Below, piece after piece: positions 16,709 to 25,960 of a stretch of DNA of 64,000 nt. Within the stretch, counting starts at the first letter, position 1, and each line of letters opens with the position of its first letter. This DNA is from Sphingopyxis sp. PAMC25046 (lineage in GTDB: Bacteria > Pseudomonadota > Alphaproteobacteria > Sphingomonadales > Sphingomonadaceae). Both the position numbers and the translations under genes were made by a program. Under the pieces are notes generated by a model that saw nothing but the letters and a program-made list of their open reading frames with translations, was not told where the DNA came from and made no database searches. The stretch is from positions 3,162,001-3,226,000 of the forward strand of contig NZ_CP039250.1 in the NCBI RefSeq assembly GCF_004795895.1, written 5' to 3'.

Positions 16709-17581
16709 TCACGTTTTCCAATTCAACCACTCGCCCGGTTTCAGGATTGTTACGGCTGATCCACCGAGCCGGCTCGCATCTCGCAAGGCGCCAAGGGGAT
16801 CGGGCACTTCCGAATAGCCGTCGGCGCCAATAACTCCGTAATGGATCGGCACGATCCGCTCCGCACCAAGGATTGTGGCCGCGGCAACAGCCTGTTTCGG
16901 CGTGAGCACGGCGGGTTCGTCCGTCGCAGGCTTGCGCCATGAAAAGGCAGCACCGTTGATGGGAAGAAACGCAGCGTCAAAAGAACCGAACTGCCGGCCT
17001 ATCCGCCACCAGCTACCGTGCATCATCGTGTCGCCACCATGGAATATTCTGCGTCCACCGCCCGATACGACCCATGAAACCTGAAGATCGCCATAACCAT
17101 CGGCTGCAGGAACCGGGGTCGCAGTAAAATCGCCGAAGATTTGCGGCTCCCAAAGGGGGCACGAGCGCTGGCGCACATTGGCCGGAAGCCCGCCGAAAGT
17201 GGGGGTGCCGGCGGCATATGCCAACGTCCCTCCACTTTTCAGCGCTGTTGCAATGGCGACGGCGTCGCCATGATCCGAATGCCTGTGGGTGATCAAAATG
17301 GTAGTTTCGCCGACCGGATCGTCCACGGCAATCAGCTTGTCGGAAAGCGAAGCACCCCAGACAGCCGGATCGATCAGGGGGTCGATGAACAATGTCGCGG
17401 CAGGCAGCTGAAGGCGCATGCCCGCCCAGGCCAGGCGTTGGACACGCAGTTGCGGCGGCGCCGCCGCGCGCGCCGCAGTGCGCCCTAACGATGCGACGGT
17501 CGCTGCCGCAGCCATCCCACCGCAGATCATTTGGCGCCGGCTTGAGCTTGCATCGATCTGGTATGGCGAGGACAAGGTCAC
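16709..17581 (-). CDS. Tat-exported metallo-beta-lactamase-fold protein (UlaG-like)
   Basis: A 290-aa protein. GTG 17581-17579 overlaps the cupin stop (GTGA). The N-terminus has SSRRQMICG then a long Ala-rich hydrophobic stretch, resembling a Tat signal. The metal motif THRHSDHGD is present, with later ligands in FHGGDTMMHG and IVPIHYG. The fold resembles UlaG/YycJ-type hydrolases acting on lactones or phosphoesters; the substrate is unknown. A periplasmic location is inferred. Confidence 0.85.
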   Translation of the reverse strand: MTLSSPYQIDASSSRRQMICGGMAAAATVASLGRTAARAAAPPQLRVQRLAWAGMRLQLPAATLFIDPLIDPAVWGASLSDKLIAVDDPVGETTILITHRHSDHGDAVAIATALKSGGTLAYAAGTPTFGGLPANVRQRSCPLWEPQIFGDFTATPVPAADGYGDLQVSWVVSGGGRRIFHGGDTMMHGSWWRIGRQFGSFDAAFLPINGAAFSWRKPATDEPAVLTPKQAVAAATILGAERIVPIHYGVIGADGYSEVPDPLGALRDASRLGGSAVTILKPGEWLNWKT

Positions 17582-17895
17582 AGGAGATTGAACCCGATCA
17601 GCCGCACGCCGATCTCCGTCCGCGGCTGGTGCTGGCTGTCGGGATCGAAATGCAGATAGGTGCCGACACCGAACCGCTGGTCGCCCTCGATAACTTCCCC
17701 ATCCAGAATGAAGACGTCCTCTCCCCCGTCGCCATGATGGTCGACATGCGGCCACTCGCTGCCGGGGGCCATTTCGACAATCCATGTGCGGACGCCGGAA
17801 CGCGAGGGCAGATCGCGGCGAATACACCCAGGGCCGATGACGATCGCTTCACAACTGTCGAATGATACGGGCCTGAGCCCTTTTGGCTGGAACAT
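17578..17895 (-). CDS. Small cupin-domain protein
   Basis: A 105-aa single-domain cupin resembling ChrR-type cupins. It contains EWPHVDHHGDGGEDVFILDG (metal-binding His and Glu of cupin motif 1) and motif 2 in GTYLHFDPDSQHQP. It may bind a metal and act as a sensor or a small dioxygenase. It is divergent from the LysR regulator at 18014 and heads the cupin-MBL-hydrolase unit. Confidence 0.8.
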   Translation of the reverse strand: MFQPKGLRPVSFDSCEAIVIGPGCIRRDLPSRSGVRTWIVEMAPGSEWPHVDHHGDGGEDVFILDGEVIEGDQRFGVGTYLHFDPDSQHQPRTEIGVRLIGFNLL

Positions 17896-17922
17896 GAATC
17901 TCTTCTCCGATCGCCGCCATTC

Positions 17923-17949
17923 CTATCTATCGGGAGATCGTCGAGATAG
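17923..17949. promoter_or_regulatory. Dyad in the cupin/LysR divergent promoter
   Basis: CTATCT (17923-17928) and AGATAG (17944-17949) form an inverted repeat with a 15-bp spacer. It lies between two divergent genes, one of them a LysR regulator, which is where such regulators usually bind. This is pattern evidence only. Confidence 0.35.
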
Positions 17950-18013
17950 TTTGTCAGGCGATATGCTTCTGTGTTCTAAACTCACTCCTTGCTATCGGGC
18001 TGAGGAGTAGAAG

Positions 18014-18991
18014 TTGTTGAATATCCCGACCTCGGAGGCGTTGATCGCGGCGATAGAGGCCGCCCGAACAGGTTCGATGACTGCTGCGGCGGAACGCCTC
18101 GGAATAACGCACGGCGCCGTCAGTCGCCGGATACTTTCACTTGAACAGTGGCTTGGAACGCCCGTGTTCGAACGGCTCGGCCGCGGCGTTCGGCCGACGC
18201 CCCAAGGCATTATCTTCCTGCGTCGCGCCGAGCGATCGCTAAGCGCGATCGAAGCTCTTCGATCCGAACTTGGCAGCCGGCGCGATCCCGGCGCCATCCG
18301 CATATCCGCACTTCCATCGATGGTCCGGCTATGGCTGATGCCACAGCTACGCCGCCTCGAACCGATCGCTCCCGCGCGCGCGATAGAAATCATTCCCGAG
18401 CATCGTATGGCGCAAGTCCAGAACCGCGATATGGACATCGCGGTGCGATATGGCACCGGATCTTGGCCCGGTGTCGATACACATCTCCTTTTCCCCGACG
18501 TCGCAATTCCCGCCGCCACACCTGAACTCGCGGCGCGGTTGGCCGGGATTTCAGCGCGGGATCTGATGAAAGAGACTTTGCTAATCGACGGTGACAGCTC
18601 GGATTGGCAGGAATGGGGTCGTCGTGCGGGGATACAAAGAGCCTTATTGGGATCGAAACGCCAATTCCTTGATCACGATGTCGCGATCGAAGCCGCCCGT
18701 CAGGAACTTGGCGTAATCTTGCTGCGCGTGCCGATGGCGGCATCGGCACTTTATGACAAAAGCCTGCAGCCGCTACCATTTCCGGCCATAGCCAGCACGC
18801 GGGGACATTATCTCGCCGTCCGTGCGGGTGAACGCCGTCCGGACATACTCGCGCTGGTCGACGAATTGAGGTCCATCGGCGCCGAAGCCACGGCGTATTT
18901 CAACGGCGCCTTCCCCGAAATTGCCGCGCAAGCTTTTGACGCGCAGGGCAAAGCAGCTTCGCAGCGCCGCCGTGCGGAAGGCGTTGGATAG
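18014..18991 (+). CDS. LysR-family transcriptional regulator
   Basis: A 325-aa protein. The N-terminal winged HTH (about residues 10-65) contains TGSMTAAAERLGITHGAVSRRI, and GAIRISALPSMVRLWLMPQL begins the effector-binding domain. The HTH is GcvA-like. The start is TTG 18014 with GAGGAG 6 nt upstream; a second TTG follows at once. It is divergent from the cupin operon, which it probably controls. The C-terminal tail (KAASQRRRAEGVG) is basic and probably disordered. Confidence 0.9.
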   Translation: MLNIPTSEALIAAIEAARTGSMTAAAERLGITHGAVSRRILSLEQWLGTPVFERLGRGVRPTPQGIIFLRRAERSLSAIEALRSELGSRRDPGAIRISALPSMVRLWLMPQLRRLEPIAPARAIEIIPEHRMAQVQNRDMDIAVRYGTGSWPGVDTHLLFPDVAIPAATPELAARLAGISARDLMKETLLIDGDSSDWQEWGRRAGIQRALLGSKRQFLDHDVAIEAARQELGVILLRVPMAASALYDKSLQPLPFPAIASTRGHYLAVRAGERRPDILALVDELRSIGAEATAYFNGAFPEIAAQAFDAQGKAASQRRRAEGVG

Positions 18992-19103
18992 ACAGAGATT
19001 TGGATGAGGCCAATTGCGGACTGGTGGCCTTGTCCGCGTGACGCGGTCGAGCAAAGGGTTCGCGGCCGAACACATTAGCATGACACGGGGCCTTGGCGAA
19101 TTG

Positions 19104-19478
19104 CTAACCCTCCGACGGAAGCGCCGAGCAATGCGCCAGGATAATCTTCCATTCGCCATCCGTTCGCAGCCAGACGCGCGAATAAGCGAATGTGCCGAAG
19201 AATTCTGCCCCGCCATATGAACCTGCAAGATCGGCGGTAACGCACACCGTGGCCGTGTCGCCATATTCGTGAACGACCGGAGCACCTGTAAAATCGATCG
19301 CCGTAATGTCGAGCAGGCCCGATCGGTGCGCCGCTATATCTTCTTCCCTCGACAAACGGTTCCCATTCTGGTCGGTGAAGATCAAGCGCTCGCCGAGCAT
19401 ATTCTCGAGCGCTTCCGCATTGCCTGCCAGCATGGCCAGTCGCAGTCGGCGCTCCGCGTCGTGGACATTGCCGGTCAT
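19104..19478 (-). CDS. SnoaL/NTF2-like domain protein (DUF4440 type)
   Basis: A 124-aa protein with a cone-shaped NTF2-like fold signature: AERRLRLAMLAGNAEALENML, LIFTDQNGNRLSREED and YSRVWLRTDGEWKIILAHCS. Such proteins act as small isomerases or binding domains; nothing here identifies a ligand. ATG 19478-19476 follows GGGAG. It converges with the LysR gene and follows the autotransporter gene on the same strand with a 184-bp gap. Confidence 0.82.
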   Translation of the reverse strand: MTGNVHDAERRLRLAMLAGNAEALENMLGERLIFTDQNGNRLSREEDIAAHRSGLLDITAIDFTGAPVVHEYGDTATVCVTADLAGSYGGAEFFGTFAYSRVWLRTDGEWKIILAHCSALPSEG

Positions 19479-19590
19479 GAATACTGCTCCCTTAATGTCC
19501 GTGAAGGAAACGATAGCCGGAGAGGCTGAGACTGAGAAGCACGCTGGCGGCAGAAGCACCAACTTTGTTGCGGCGCGGAGATCGCAGGCT

Positions 19591-19627
19591 GAGAGGGCGT
19601 TGGAGCTCAAAGCTCGAACGCCCTCTC
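19591..19627 (-). terminator. Hairpin downstream of the autotransporter gene
   Basis: A 17-bp stem with one mismatch: GAGAGGGCGTTGGAGCT against AGCTCGAACGCCCTCTC, with a 3-nt loop. It begins about 35 nt past the autotransporter stop. No T-tract follows on the minus strand, so efficiency is uncertain. Confidence 0.4.
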
Positions 19628-19662
19628 TCCCATCGGACTCGAGGAAAATAGGAGCGGGTCTA

Positions 19663-21393
19663 TCAAAACCCGAACGCGACGCCGACCCTGCCGCCGGTCG
19701 ATCCCTTGACGGTCGAACCGGCAAAACCGCCGTTGACATAAACACGCGGCGCCGCGCGCACGACGACGGCGCCCGAAAAGCCCTGTTCGCCCCGATAGGT
19801 GGCGAGGTTGAACGACACCGACACATCGCTGTCGGGCACGACCATCGTGCCGCCCAGCGCCATCGCCGCCGCGATGCCGCCATTCACGCGATCGAAGCTG
19901 CGGTCGTTTGCGAGTTCGAGCAGGTCGACGCGGCCACTGAGCTGCGTCAATCCGCTGTCGAGCGCGCCGATCGCCGAACCGACATCGGCATAGCTCGCCC
20001 CCTGGACGCCGTAGCTCGGTGCCGTCATCATCCCCGTCGCGCCGTTATAGGTCGCCCCGCCGCCGAGCGCGGCGGCCGCACTTTGGCCGAGCGTGCCACC
20101 GCGCACGATCGCCGTGTCCGCCGTGCCTTGCGCCGCAGCGGCATCGGCCAGCGCACCGTCGGCCGTCGCCTGGGCTGCAGCCGCATCGACGAGCGCAGCG
20201 TTGGCGGTGGTCTGCGCCGCAGCGGAGCTTCCGTTCGCGCCGGCGACGGCTGCGTTGAGCTGGCCGACGTTGACCGCGTCGGTGGCCGCCGTGCCCGCCG
20301 CCACATTGGTGATCTGGCGTTCGGCGCCCGCTGCGCCAACCGAAACGCTGTTGGCCCGGTCGGCGACCGACCCCGCCCCGAGCGCGACCGCATTGCTCCC
20401 GCTCGCTACCGCACCGGTACCGAGCGCGGTCGCATTGTCGGCGCTCGCCGCGCTGCTCGCGCCGATCGCGATCGCACCGCTGTTGGCCACGCCGACACCG
20501 TTGCCGATCGCGATGCCGTTCGCTCCGGTAACGCTTGTTCGCGCGCCGAGCGCCGTGCCCCCTTCCGCCGCGACATTCGACGCCGCACCGACCGCAGTGC
20601 CATTGGCCACCGGTTCGAAGGCGTTACGGATACCAACGACGGAATAGGCCCCGAGCGCGAGGCCATTGTTGCCGGAGACGCGCGAGCGATCGCCAACCGC
20701 AACCCCGCCCACCAGGTCGGGAACTTCGACCGTGCTGATCGTGCCGAACTGCGTCTCATTGACACGGCTGTTCCGGCCAATGGCAACACCGCCGATGGAG
20801 GCGGTGCCCGACTGATAGCCGAGCACGGTTGCTCCTTCGCCGGCGGCGGCCGATTGCGTACCAACGACCGTCGAGCCGTCGGCTATTGCCTGTGAAGACG
20901 CGCCGACCGCGACGCCGCCCTCGCCGAGCACCAGGGTAGTCGATCCGATCGCGGTCGCCCTGCTGACGCTGTTGAACTGTCCGAAAACGCCGCCGATCCG
21001 GGAATTGGCGCCGACCGCGACGTTCCGATCGCCGTCGACGCGCGTGCGATACCCGATCCCGACGCTGGCGTCGGGAAACACGGCGCCGTTGGAGATGTTG
21101 GTGTCGCTGAAGTTGGTGTCGGGCTCGACGATGACGAATTGCCCGATCCCGATGCTGCCATTGCTGACTTCCCCGCGACCGACAACGGTCGAGCCGGTTC
21201 CGCCGAATGAGGATTCGCCGCACACGATCGTCGGCGGCGTATCGTCATCGTTGCCCGGCGAGTTGTCGGCTCCCGCGCTGCCGGCGACATATTCGCATGG
21301 CTGTGGCGCGGCGGATGCGGTGATCGGCATCAGCCCCAGTCCGGCAAGCGCAAGCGGCGCAGCCGCGACGAGGAGTTTGCTCTTGTTACCCAT
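19663..21393 (-). CDS. Trimeric autotransporter adhesin (YadA-like)
   Basis: A 576-aa type Vc secreted adhesin. It has a signal peptide (MGNKSKLLVAAAPLALAGLG...ASA), then a long YadA-head region of about 14-residue repeats carrying VAVGA, ALGA and IAIG motifs (about residues 70-350). The neck is TDAVNVGQLNAA near 370. A short Ala-rich coiled stalk with DAAAAQATADGA repeats follows, and the last 80 residues form the four-strand membrane anchor ending GRVGVAFGF. The stalk is short for the family. Upstream lies an 18-bp motif shared with two other genes of this module, and the ECF sigma gene is divergent. Confidence 0.92.
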   Translation of the reverse strand: MGNKSKLLVAAAPLALAGLGLMPITASAAPQPCEYVAGSAGADNSPGNDDDTPPTIVCGESSFGGTGSTVVGRGEVSNGSIGIGQFVIVEPDTNFSDTNISNGAVFPDASVGIGYRTRVDGDRNVAVGANSRIGGVFGQFNSVSRATAIGSTTLVLGEGGVAVGASSQAIADGSTVVGTQSAAAGEGATVLGYQSGTASIGGVAIGRNSRVNETQFGTISTVEVPDLVGGVAVGDRSRVSGNNGLALGAYSVVGIRNAFEPVANGTAVGAASNVAAEGGTALGARTSVTGANGIAIGNGVGVANSGAIAIGASSAASADNATALGTGAVASGSNAVALGAGSVADRANSVSVGAAGAERQITNVAAGTAATDAVNVGQLNAAVAGANGSSAAAQTTANAALVDAAAAQATADGALADAAAAQGTADTAIVRGGTLGQSAAAALGGGATYNGATGMMTAPSYGVQGASYADVGSAIGALDSGLTQLSGRVDLLELANDRSFDRVNGGIAAAMALGGTMVVPDSDVSVSFNLATYRGEQGFSGAVVVRAAPRVYVNGGFAGSTVKGSTGGRVGVAFGF

Positions 21394-21471
21394 TGTCCTT
21401 CTCCTGGATCGATGCGCCGGGTACGGCGCGTTGAAGAGGAGCCACGGCTAGAGCGGGCGGGCGCCCGGAAA

Positions 21472-21489
21472 ATCATAGGATCGAAGGAG
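21472..21489 (-). promoter_or_regulatory. Shared 18-bp motif, copy 1 (autotransporter / sigma factor)
   Basis: On the minus strand it reads CTCCTTCGATCCTATGAT, 79 nt upstream of the autotransporter ATG and 84 nt upstream of the sigma-factor ATG on the other strand. Two close copies lie at 23369 and 26008. Promoter or operator role is inferred. Confidence 0.5.
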
Positions 21490-21572
21490 CCCGCGCGGAA
21501 TTTTTCCATGATGCTGGTCGCTTATGAGCATTTGCGATAAGGAATACCGCGAACGGTGGAGCGACGCGCACG

Positions 21573-22079
21573 ATGATACGCACCAATGCCATCATGGAAA
21601 CGCTGTACGACGATTTGCGCGACATCGCGCGCCGCGAACGTTTCCGCGCCGGGCAGCCGATGACGCTGCAGACGACCGCCGTGCTGCACGAAGCCTATAT
21701 CAAGCTCTACAAGCGCGAGGATTGGGAAAGTCGCGAGCATTTCCTGGGCACCGCCGCGACCGCGATCCGCCATGTCCTCGTGAACGCGGCGCTTGCGCGC
21801 AAGGCGGCAAAGCGCGGCGACGGCGTGCGCGCGATGCCGATCGGCGAGGCGCACGACATCGTCTTTTCCGAAGACGATCGCGAGCTGATCGCGCTCGGCG
21901 AGGCGCTGGAGGAACTGGCGGCGCTCGACGCCGAACTCGCAAAGCTCATCGACTGCCGGTTCTTCGCCGGCCTCAGCGAAGCCGAAACCGCCGACGTCAT
22001 GGGCATCAGCGAACGCACCGTGCGGCGTCGATGGACCCAGGCGCGCGCCTGGGTCCATCGCGAGATGGCGGGCGAATAG
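21573..22079 (+). CDS. ECF-type RNA polymerase sigma factor, kinase-associated class
   Basis: A 168-aa sigma-70 family protein. The region-2-like part is TTAVLHEAYIKLYKREDWESREHFLGTA split around residue 35-55, and the region-4 HTH is FAGLSEAETADVMGISERTV. The pattern, with HEAY.KL and a terminal RRWTQARAWVHREM, matches the ECF class (TIGR02999 type) that often neighbours Ser/Thr kinases, as it does here. No anti-sigma gene is adjacent. ATG 21573 or 21594 could start translation. Confidence 0.85.
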   Translation: MIRTNAIMETLYDDLRDIARRERFRAGQPMTLQTTAVLHEAYIKLYKREDWESREHFLGTAATAIRHVLVNAALARKAAKRGDGVRAMPIGEAHDIVFSEDDRELIALGEALEELAALDAELAKLIDCRFFAGLSEAETADVMGISERTVRRRWTQARAWVHREMAGE

Positions 22080-22090
22080 TCTCTCCCCGA

Positions 22091-23242
22091 CTAGGCCGGG
22101 TCGACTGTGAACAGCGCCTTGTACCGCGCCCCGCCCGCCGCCATCATCGCGCTTTCGAGCTTGTAGGGCAGGATTTTTTCCGCCTTGTAGACATTGCCGC
22201 GCGTGGCGAGCGTCACCAGCCGTCTGGTAGATAGCGCGATGGTATCACTGCCGATCAAATCGTCCTGAAGATCGAGCAGGGCCGCGATCCCCGACGCGAG
22301 TTTGGGCATCACCCCATCGAGAGCCGGCCCGGCGATCTTGGAGATAATCGGACCAACGAGCGGGATGAATTGGAGCAGGAACTTGCCGACCTCGTGGTTC
22401 GTCATCACGATTTGCTCGATCGCCTTGCGGTTGCCTTCCGGGCTGCCGAAATCATGTTCCATCCCGACCACGCCGATGGTCAGCCCATAAGCGGGGCCAC
22501 GATAGAGTTCGACCCGGTCCGACCGCACGGTGCGATCGTCGACCCCGTCGTACGTCTGAGACCGGAACGTCGCGACGTCCTTTTTCGGGGCGATGACCGA
22601 CAACAGCATATAAGGCTCATCCGATCCCGATGACTGGTCCTGGTCGGATTCCGAATAGGCATGCATTCCTACATAGGTAACGACGATGTCGCGCAGGTCG
22701 ATCGCGCCCATATCCTTCCACCAATAGATCCAGCCATGCTGAAAACTGTTGGCCCGGCCGCCTTCGTCGATGTCGCCTTCGTCGCTGGTCGGATAGCCGA
22801 GGTAAGATCGCTCCCAGCCCAGCTCGGCCCAGCGTTTGCGGATATCGCCCCAGATCGCGCAGGCGCCCGACATCGGCGACCAATAGATCGATATACCGCC
22901 GTCGAAATGATTGTAACGTCCAACACCGTCGGGCGTCGTCATCTCGTCGGTTTCGGGAAGCCATTTGCTGCCCAGCGCCTTCCACTTCGCATAGATGGCG
23001 CCCTTGATATGAAATGCCGCCTTGGCGCGGTGGTTGTAAACGAGGCACTGGTTGCCGAAATCCCAGCGGCGCCCCGCGGATATCGGCGGCGGCGGCTTGC
23101 CAAAGGTCCGCGCGCCGCCCAGCGCGTCATATTTCTTCTGCAACGCCTCGCGGGCACCCAGCACGACGGCTTTCCCCGCCACCCGGCTGAACGATACGTC
23201 GGTCAGGACCTGGCCTGTCGCCTTCTTCACCAATTTAGGCAT
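22091..23242 (-). CDS. LGFP-repeat protein of unknown function
   Basis: A 383-aa protein. The N-terminal half has LGFP-type repeats: IYAKWKALGSKWLPETDEM and IRKRWAELGWERSYLGYPTS, with further partial copies. LGFP repeats are known from cell-surface or secreted proteins, but no signal peptide is seen here. The C-terminal half (about 170-383) is unrecognised and has a Gly/Ile-rich hydrophobic patch (LLQFIPLVGPIISKIAGPAL). ATG 23242-23240 has AGAGG upstream; a GTG at 23248 is an alternative. It converges on the sigma-factor gene, 11 nt apart. Confidence 0.75.
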   Translation of the reverse strand: MPKLVKKATGQVLTDVSFSRVAGKAVVLGAREALQKKYDALGGARTFGKPPPPISAGRRWDFGNQCLVYNHRAKAAFHIKGAIYAKWKALGSKWLPETDEMTTPDGVGRYNHFDGGISIYWSPMSGACAIWGDIRKRWAELGWERSYLGYPTSDEGDIDEGGRANSFQHGWIYWWKDMGAIDLRDIVVTYVGMHAYSESDQDQSSGSDEPYMLLSVIAPKKDVATFRSQTYDGVDDRTVRSDRVELYRGPAYGLTIGVVGMEHDFGSPEGNRKAIEQIVMTNHEVGKFLLQFIPLVGPIISKIAGPALDGVMPKLASGIAALLDLQDDLIGSDTIALSTRRLVTLATRGNVYKAEKILPYKLESAMMAAGGARYKALFTVDPA

Positions 23243-23368
23243 CTTCACCTCTTCATGATCGGCAGGCTTCCGTAGCGCCGGTCGGAAGCGTGCGGCTTGG
23301 AACGCGCCGCCGCCGGACCGGCGCCCGCAGCAGCATGGGCCAGGCTGGGCCCGCTCGCCGCAGCGCGG

Positions 23369-23386
23369 ATCATAGGTTCGAAGGAG
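23369..23386 (-). promoter_or_regulatory. Shared 18-bp motif, copy 2 (LGFP-protein gene)
   Basis: On the minus strand it reads CTCCTTCGAACCTATGAT, 17 of 18 identical to the copy at 21472. It lies in the gap between the kinase stop and the LGFP gene, about 127 nt upstream of the latter. Confidence 0.5.
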
Positions 23387-23433
23387 GGACGCGCGCCTCG
23401 CCGCGCGTTTTGCCCGGCCGGCCGAGGCGGGCG

Positions 23434-25869
23434 TCAGCGCAGCCGGCTGCGGTGCTGCTTGACGATCAGCAGCGAAGGCCCTGCCGCCCGGCCCAGCGCG
23501 GTCAACAGCTTCTCCGCCGCATCGAGGTCGGCGCGCGCGTCATCGTATTGGCCGTCGGCTATCCGCACCGCAGCGCGCGCCCTTAAAAAAGGGGGGTTCC
23601 GATCGGCAGGCGCACCGAGTTTCGCGAAATCGGCTTCGGCACGGGCCAGACTGCGCCGCGCGTCGTCGCGACGGCCAAGGTTGGCGAGCGCCTCGACCCG
23701 CGTCGATTGCAGTGCCAAGCCGGGCGGCGACCCCAGACCGAGATATTTGTCGATCATCGGCCAGGCTTCGTCGAACGTCGCGAGCGCCTTCGCGTCCTGC
23801 CCCAGTGCCAGCTCGATTCCGCCCGCCTGCATCAGTGCGAACCCCAGCCCGGCCGATGACCCGTAGAGCTCGCGGCGCAGCGATGCGGCGCGCTCATAGC
23901 CCGCGAGCCCTCCCTTCAGGTCCCCGCGATACACCCGCGTCGTCGCGCGGTGGGTCAGGATCATCAGCCCCGGCGCGCTGGCCTCCATTCGCTCGCGCGT
24001 CGCCAAGGCCGCGCCGCGGTCCAATATCCGTTCGGCATCGTCGATGCGCCCCGACTCGATATAGTGCGCGCCCAAGTTGGCATAGCGCGTGAGCATCTCG
24101 CGCGGATTATCGGCATAGGCGGCTTCCGCCGCGGGCATTCCGTCTTCGAGCAGCTTGATCGCTTCATCGCGCTTGCCCGCGACGCGCAACATATAGGCAC
24201 GCGCGCCGAGCGCATCGGCCCTTTCGGTGCGGAAGCGTTCGGGATCGGCACGGAACATGCCGTCGGCGCGGTCGAGCAGCGCTCGCGCTTCATCGGGCCG
24301 GCCGGTCGCGGCATAGGCCTGCCCCAGCCGGTGCTGGATACGTGCGGTCGCCGCAGTATCCGTCCGGCCCACGCCCGCATCCATTGCCTGGCGCAGGAAG
24401 GATTCGGCTCCTGCAACATCCTCGGTCAGGATATAAAGATCGGCGAGCGTGATGACCGCGTCGGCGGTGTCCGGATCGTCGGGGTCGCTCGTCGCGATCA
24501 GCTTTCGGGCGCTGGCATCGAGCATCTCGCGCGCCGTCACCGACCCGATCTGGCCCGTCTCGCTGGCATTGCGGAACAAATAGCTGATCGCGTTGAATGC
24601 CGCTTCGGACCGGCGCAGCTCGGCGCGCGCGATGTCGCGTTCGATCGCGGCTTGCCGCGCCTGCCACGCGATGCCGCCCGCCCCCGCGAGCAATGCGAGC
24701 GCCAGCGCGCCCCCCGCCACGACGCCCAGCGTGTTGCGCTGGACAAAGCGGCGCACGCGATAGGCGGACGATCCCGCGTGCGCGCGCACGGGGCGCAGCC
24801 GTTGGTGGCGACGGATGTCGTCGGCAAGGTCGGCGACGCTCGCATAGCGATCCGCCGGCGCGTGGCGCATCGCCTTCATCACGATGGCGTCGAGATCGCC
24901 GGCGATGCGCGGCGCGGGCACCGGGCTCTCCCCGACTTCGCGCGCCAGCTTGCTCGGCGGCACCGGGTCGTCGTGCAGCGCGCGGCGGATGATCGAGGAC
25001 ACCGATCCCGCGCCGGCGCGCCACGGCCCGGTTCCGGTCAACAATTCGTAGAGCACGGCGCCGAGCGCGTAGACGTCGGTCGCCACAGTGACACGCGCGT
25101 TTTCGAGCTGTTCGGGCGCGGCATAATCGGGGGTAAGCATCGCCAGCGTCATCGTATGATCGCCTGCGGCCTCGTCGGCGATACGCGCGATTCCGAAGTC
25201 GAGCAGGCGGAGGCGCCCGCCAGTATCGATCAGGATGTTGGCGAGCTTGATGTCGCGGTGCACGACCAGCCGCGCATGCGCATAGGATACCGCATCGCAC
25301 AGCGCGAGGAACAGGCGCAGCCGCTCGTCCAACCCCGCCTTGGTGCGGGCGCACCATCGTCCGATATCCTCGCCCTCCACATATTCCATCGCCATATAGG
25401 CGCGCCCGTCGTCCGCGATGCCGCCGTCGATCAGCCGCGCGATTCCCGGATGCTCGAGTGTCGCGAGCAGCTGGCGTTCGGATTCGAAAAGCGATGCGCG
25501 CGCGACCGCTTCGGGGCGCAGCATCTTCAGCGCGACGCGCTGGTCGAACCCCGACCCCGTCCGTTCGGCAAGATACACCTCGCCCATCCCGCCGCGTCCG
25601 ATCAACTGGAGGACGCGGAACGCGCCGACGGTCGTGCCGGACGCAAGCGAGGAATATTCGGCCGTCGTCGCCCGCTCGGCGCCGGGTGCCTGCCCGTCGA
25701 GCGGCCCCGGGCTGTCGCCGGCGCGCAGCAGGCTGCGCACCTGGTCGGCGACGAACGGCTCGACCGCCGCGCGTGCGAGTGCCGGTTCCTGCTCGTCCGC
25801 CGGCAGCGACACCAGCCGGTCGAACAGGCGCCAGATCGTGGACCACTCGGATGAACTGGGCTGCCGCAT
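23434..25869 (-). CDS. Membrane Ser/Thr protein kinase with TPR-like sensor tail
   Basis: An 811-aa Hanks-type kinase. It has a Gly-rich loop IGRGGMGEVYLAE (about residues 90-102), catalytic Lys115 in VALKML, catalytic loop HRDIKLANIL (His204, Asp206), DFG near 224 and APEQ. One membrane segment (about 378-400, GVVAGGALALALLAGAGGIA) precedes about 400 residues of TPR-like helical repeats, presumably periplasmic. All catalytic residues are present. ATG 25869-25867 has only a weak ribosome site. It is divergent from the LuxR gene and in the same module as the ECF sigma factor, a pairing seen repeatedly with this sigma class. Confidence 0.93.
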   Translation of the reverse strand: MRQPSSSEWSTIWRLFDRLVSLPADEQEPALARAAVEPFVADQVRSLLRAGDSPGPLDGQAPGAERATTAEYSSLASGTTVGAFRVLQLIGRGGMGEVYLAERTGSGFDQRVALKMLRPEAVARASLFESERQLLATLEHPGIARLIDGGIADDGRAYMAMEYVEGEDIGRWCARTKAGLDERLRLFLALCDAVSYAHARLVVHRDIKLANILIDTGGRLRLLDFGIARIADEAAGDHTMTLAMLTPDYAAPEQLENARVTVATDVYALGAVLYELLTGTGPWRAGAGSVSSIIRRALHDDPVPPSKLAREVGESPVPAPRIAGDLDAIVMKAMRHAPADRYASVADLADDIRRHQRLRPVRAHAGSSAYRVRRFVQRNTLGVVAGGALALALLAGAGGIAWQARQAAIERDIARAELRRSEAAFNAISYLFRNASETGQIGSVTAREMLDASARKLIATSDPDDPDTADAVITLADLYILTEDVAGAESFLRQAMDAGVGRTDTAATARIQHRLGQAYAATGRPDEARALLDRADGMFRADPERFRTERADALGARAYMLRVAGKRDEAIKLLEDGMPAAEAAYADNPREMLTRYANLGAHYIESGRIDDAERILDRGAALATRERMEASAPGLMILTHRATTRVYRGDLKGGLAGYERAASLRRELYGSSAGLGFALMQAGGIELALGQDAKALATFDEAWPMIDKYLGLGSPPGLALQSTRVEALANLGRRDDARRSLARAEADFAKLGAPADRNPPFLRARAAVRIADGQYDDARADLDAAEKLLTALGRAAGPSLLIVKQHRSRLR

Positions 25870-25960
25870 CGAGCCAACCCTATCATCTGGCACGAATTTT
25901 CCATAGCGCGCGATTATCGTCCGCCGCGCCGCCTTCGCACCGATTTCGTTCCATCGCACC

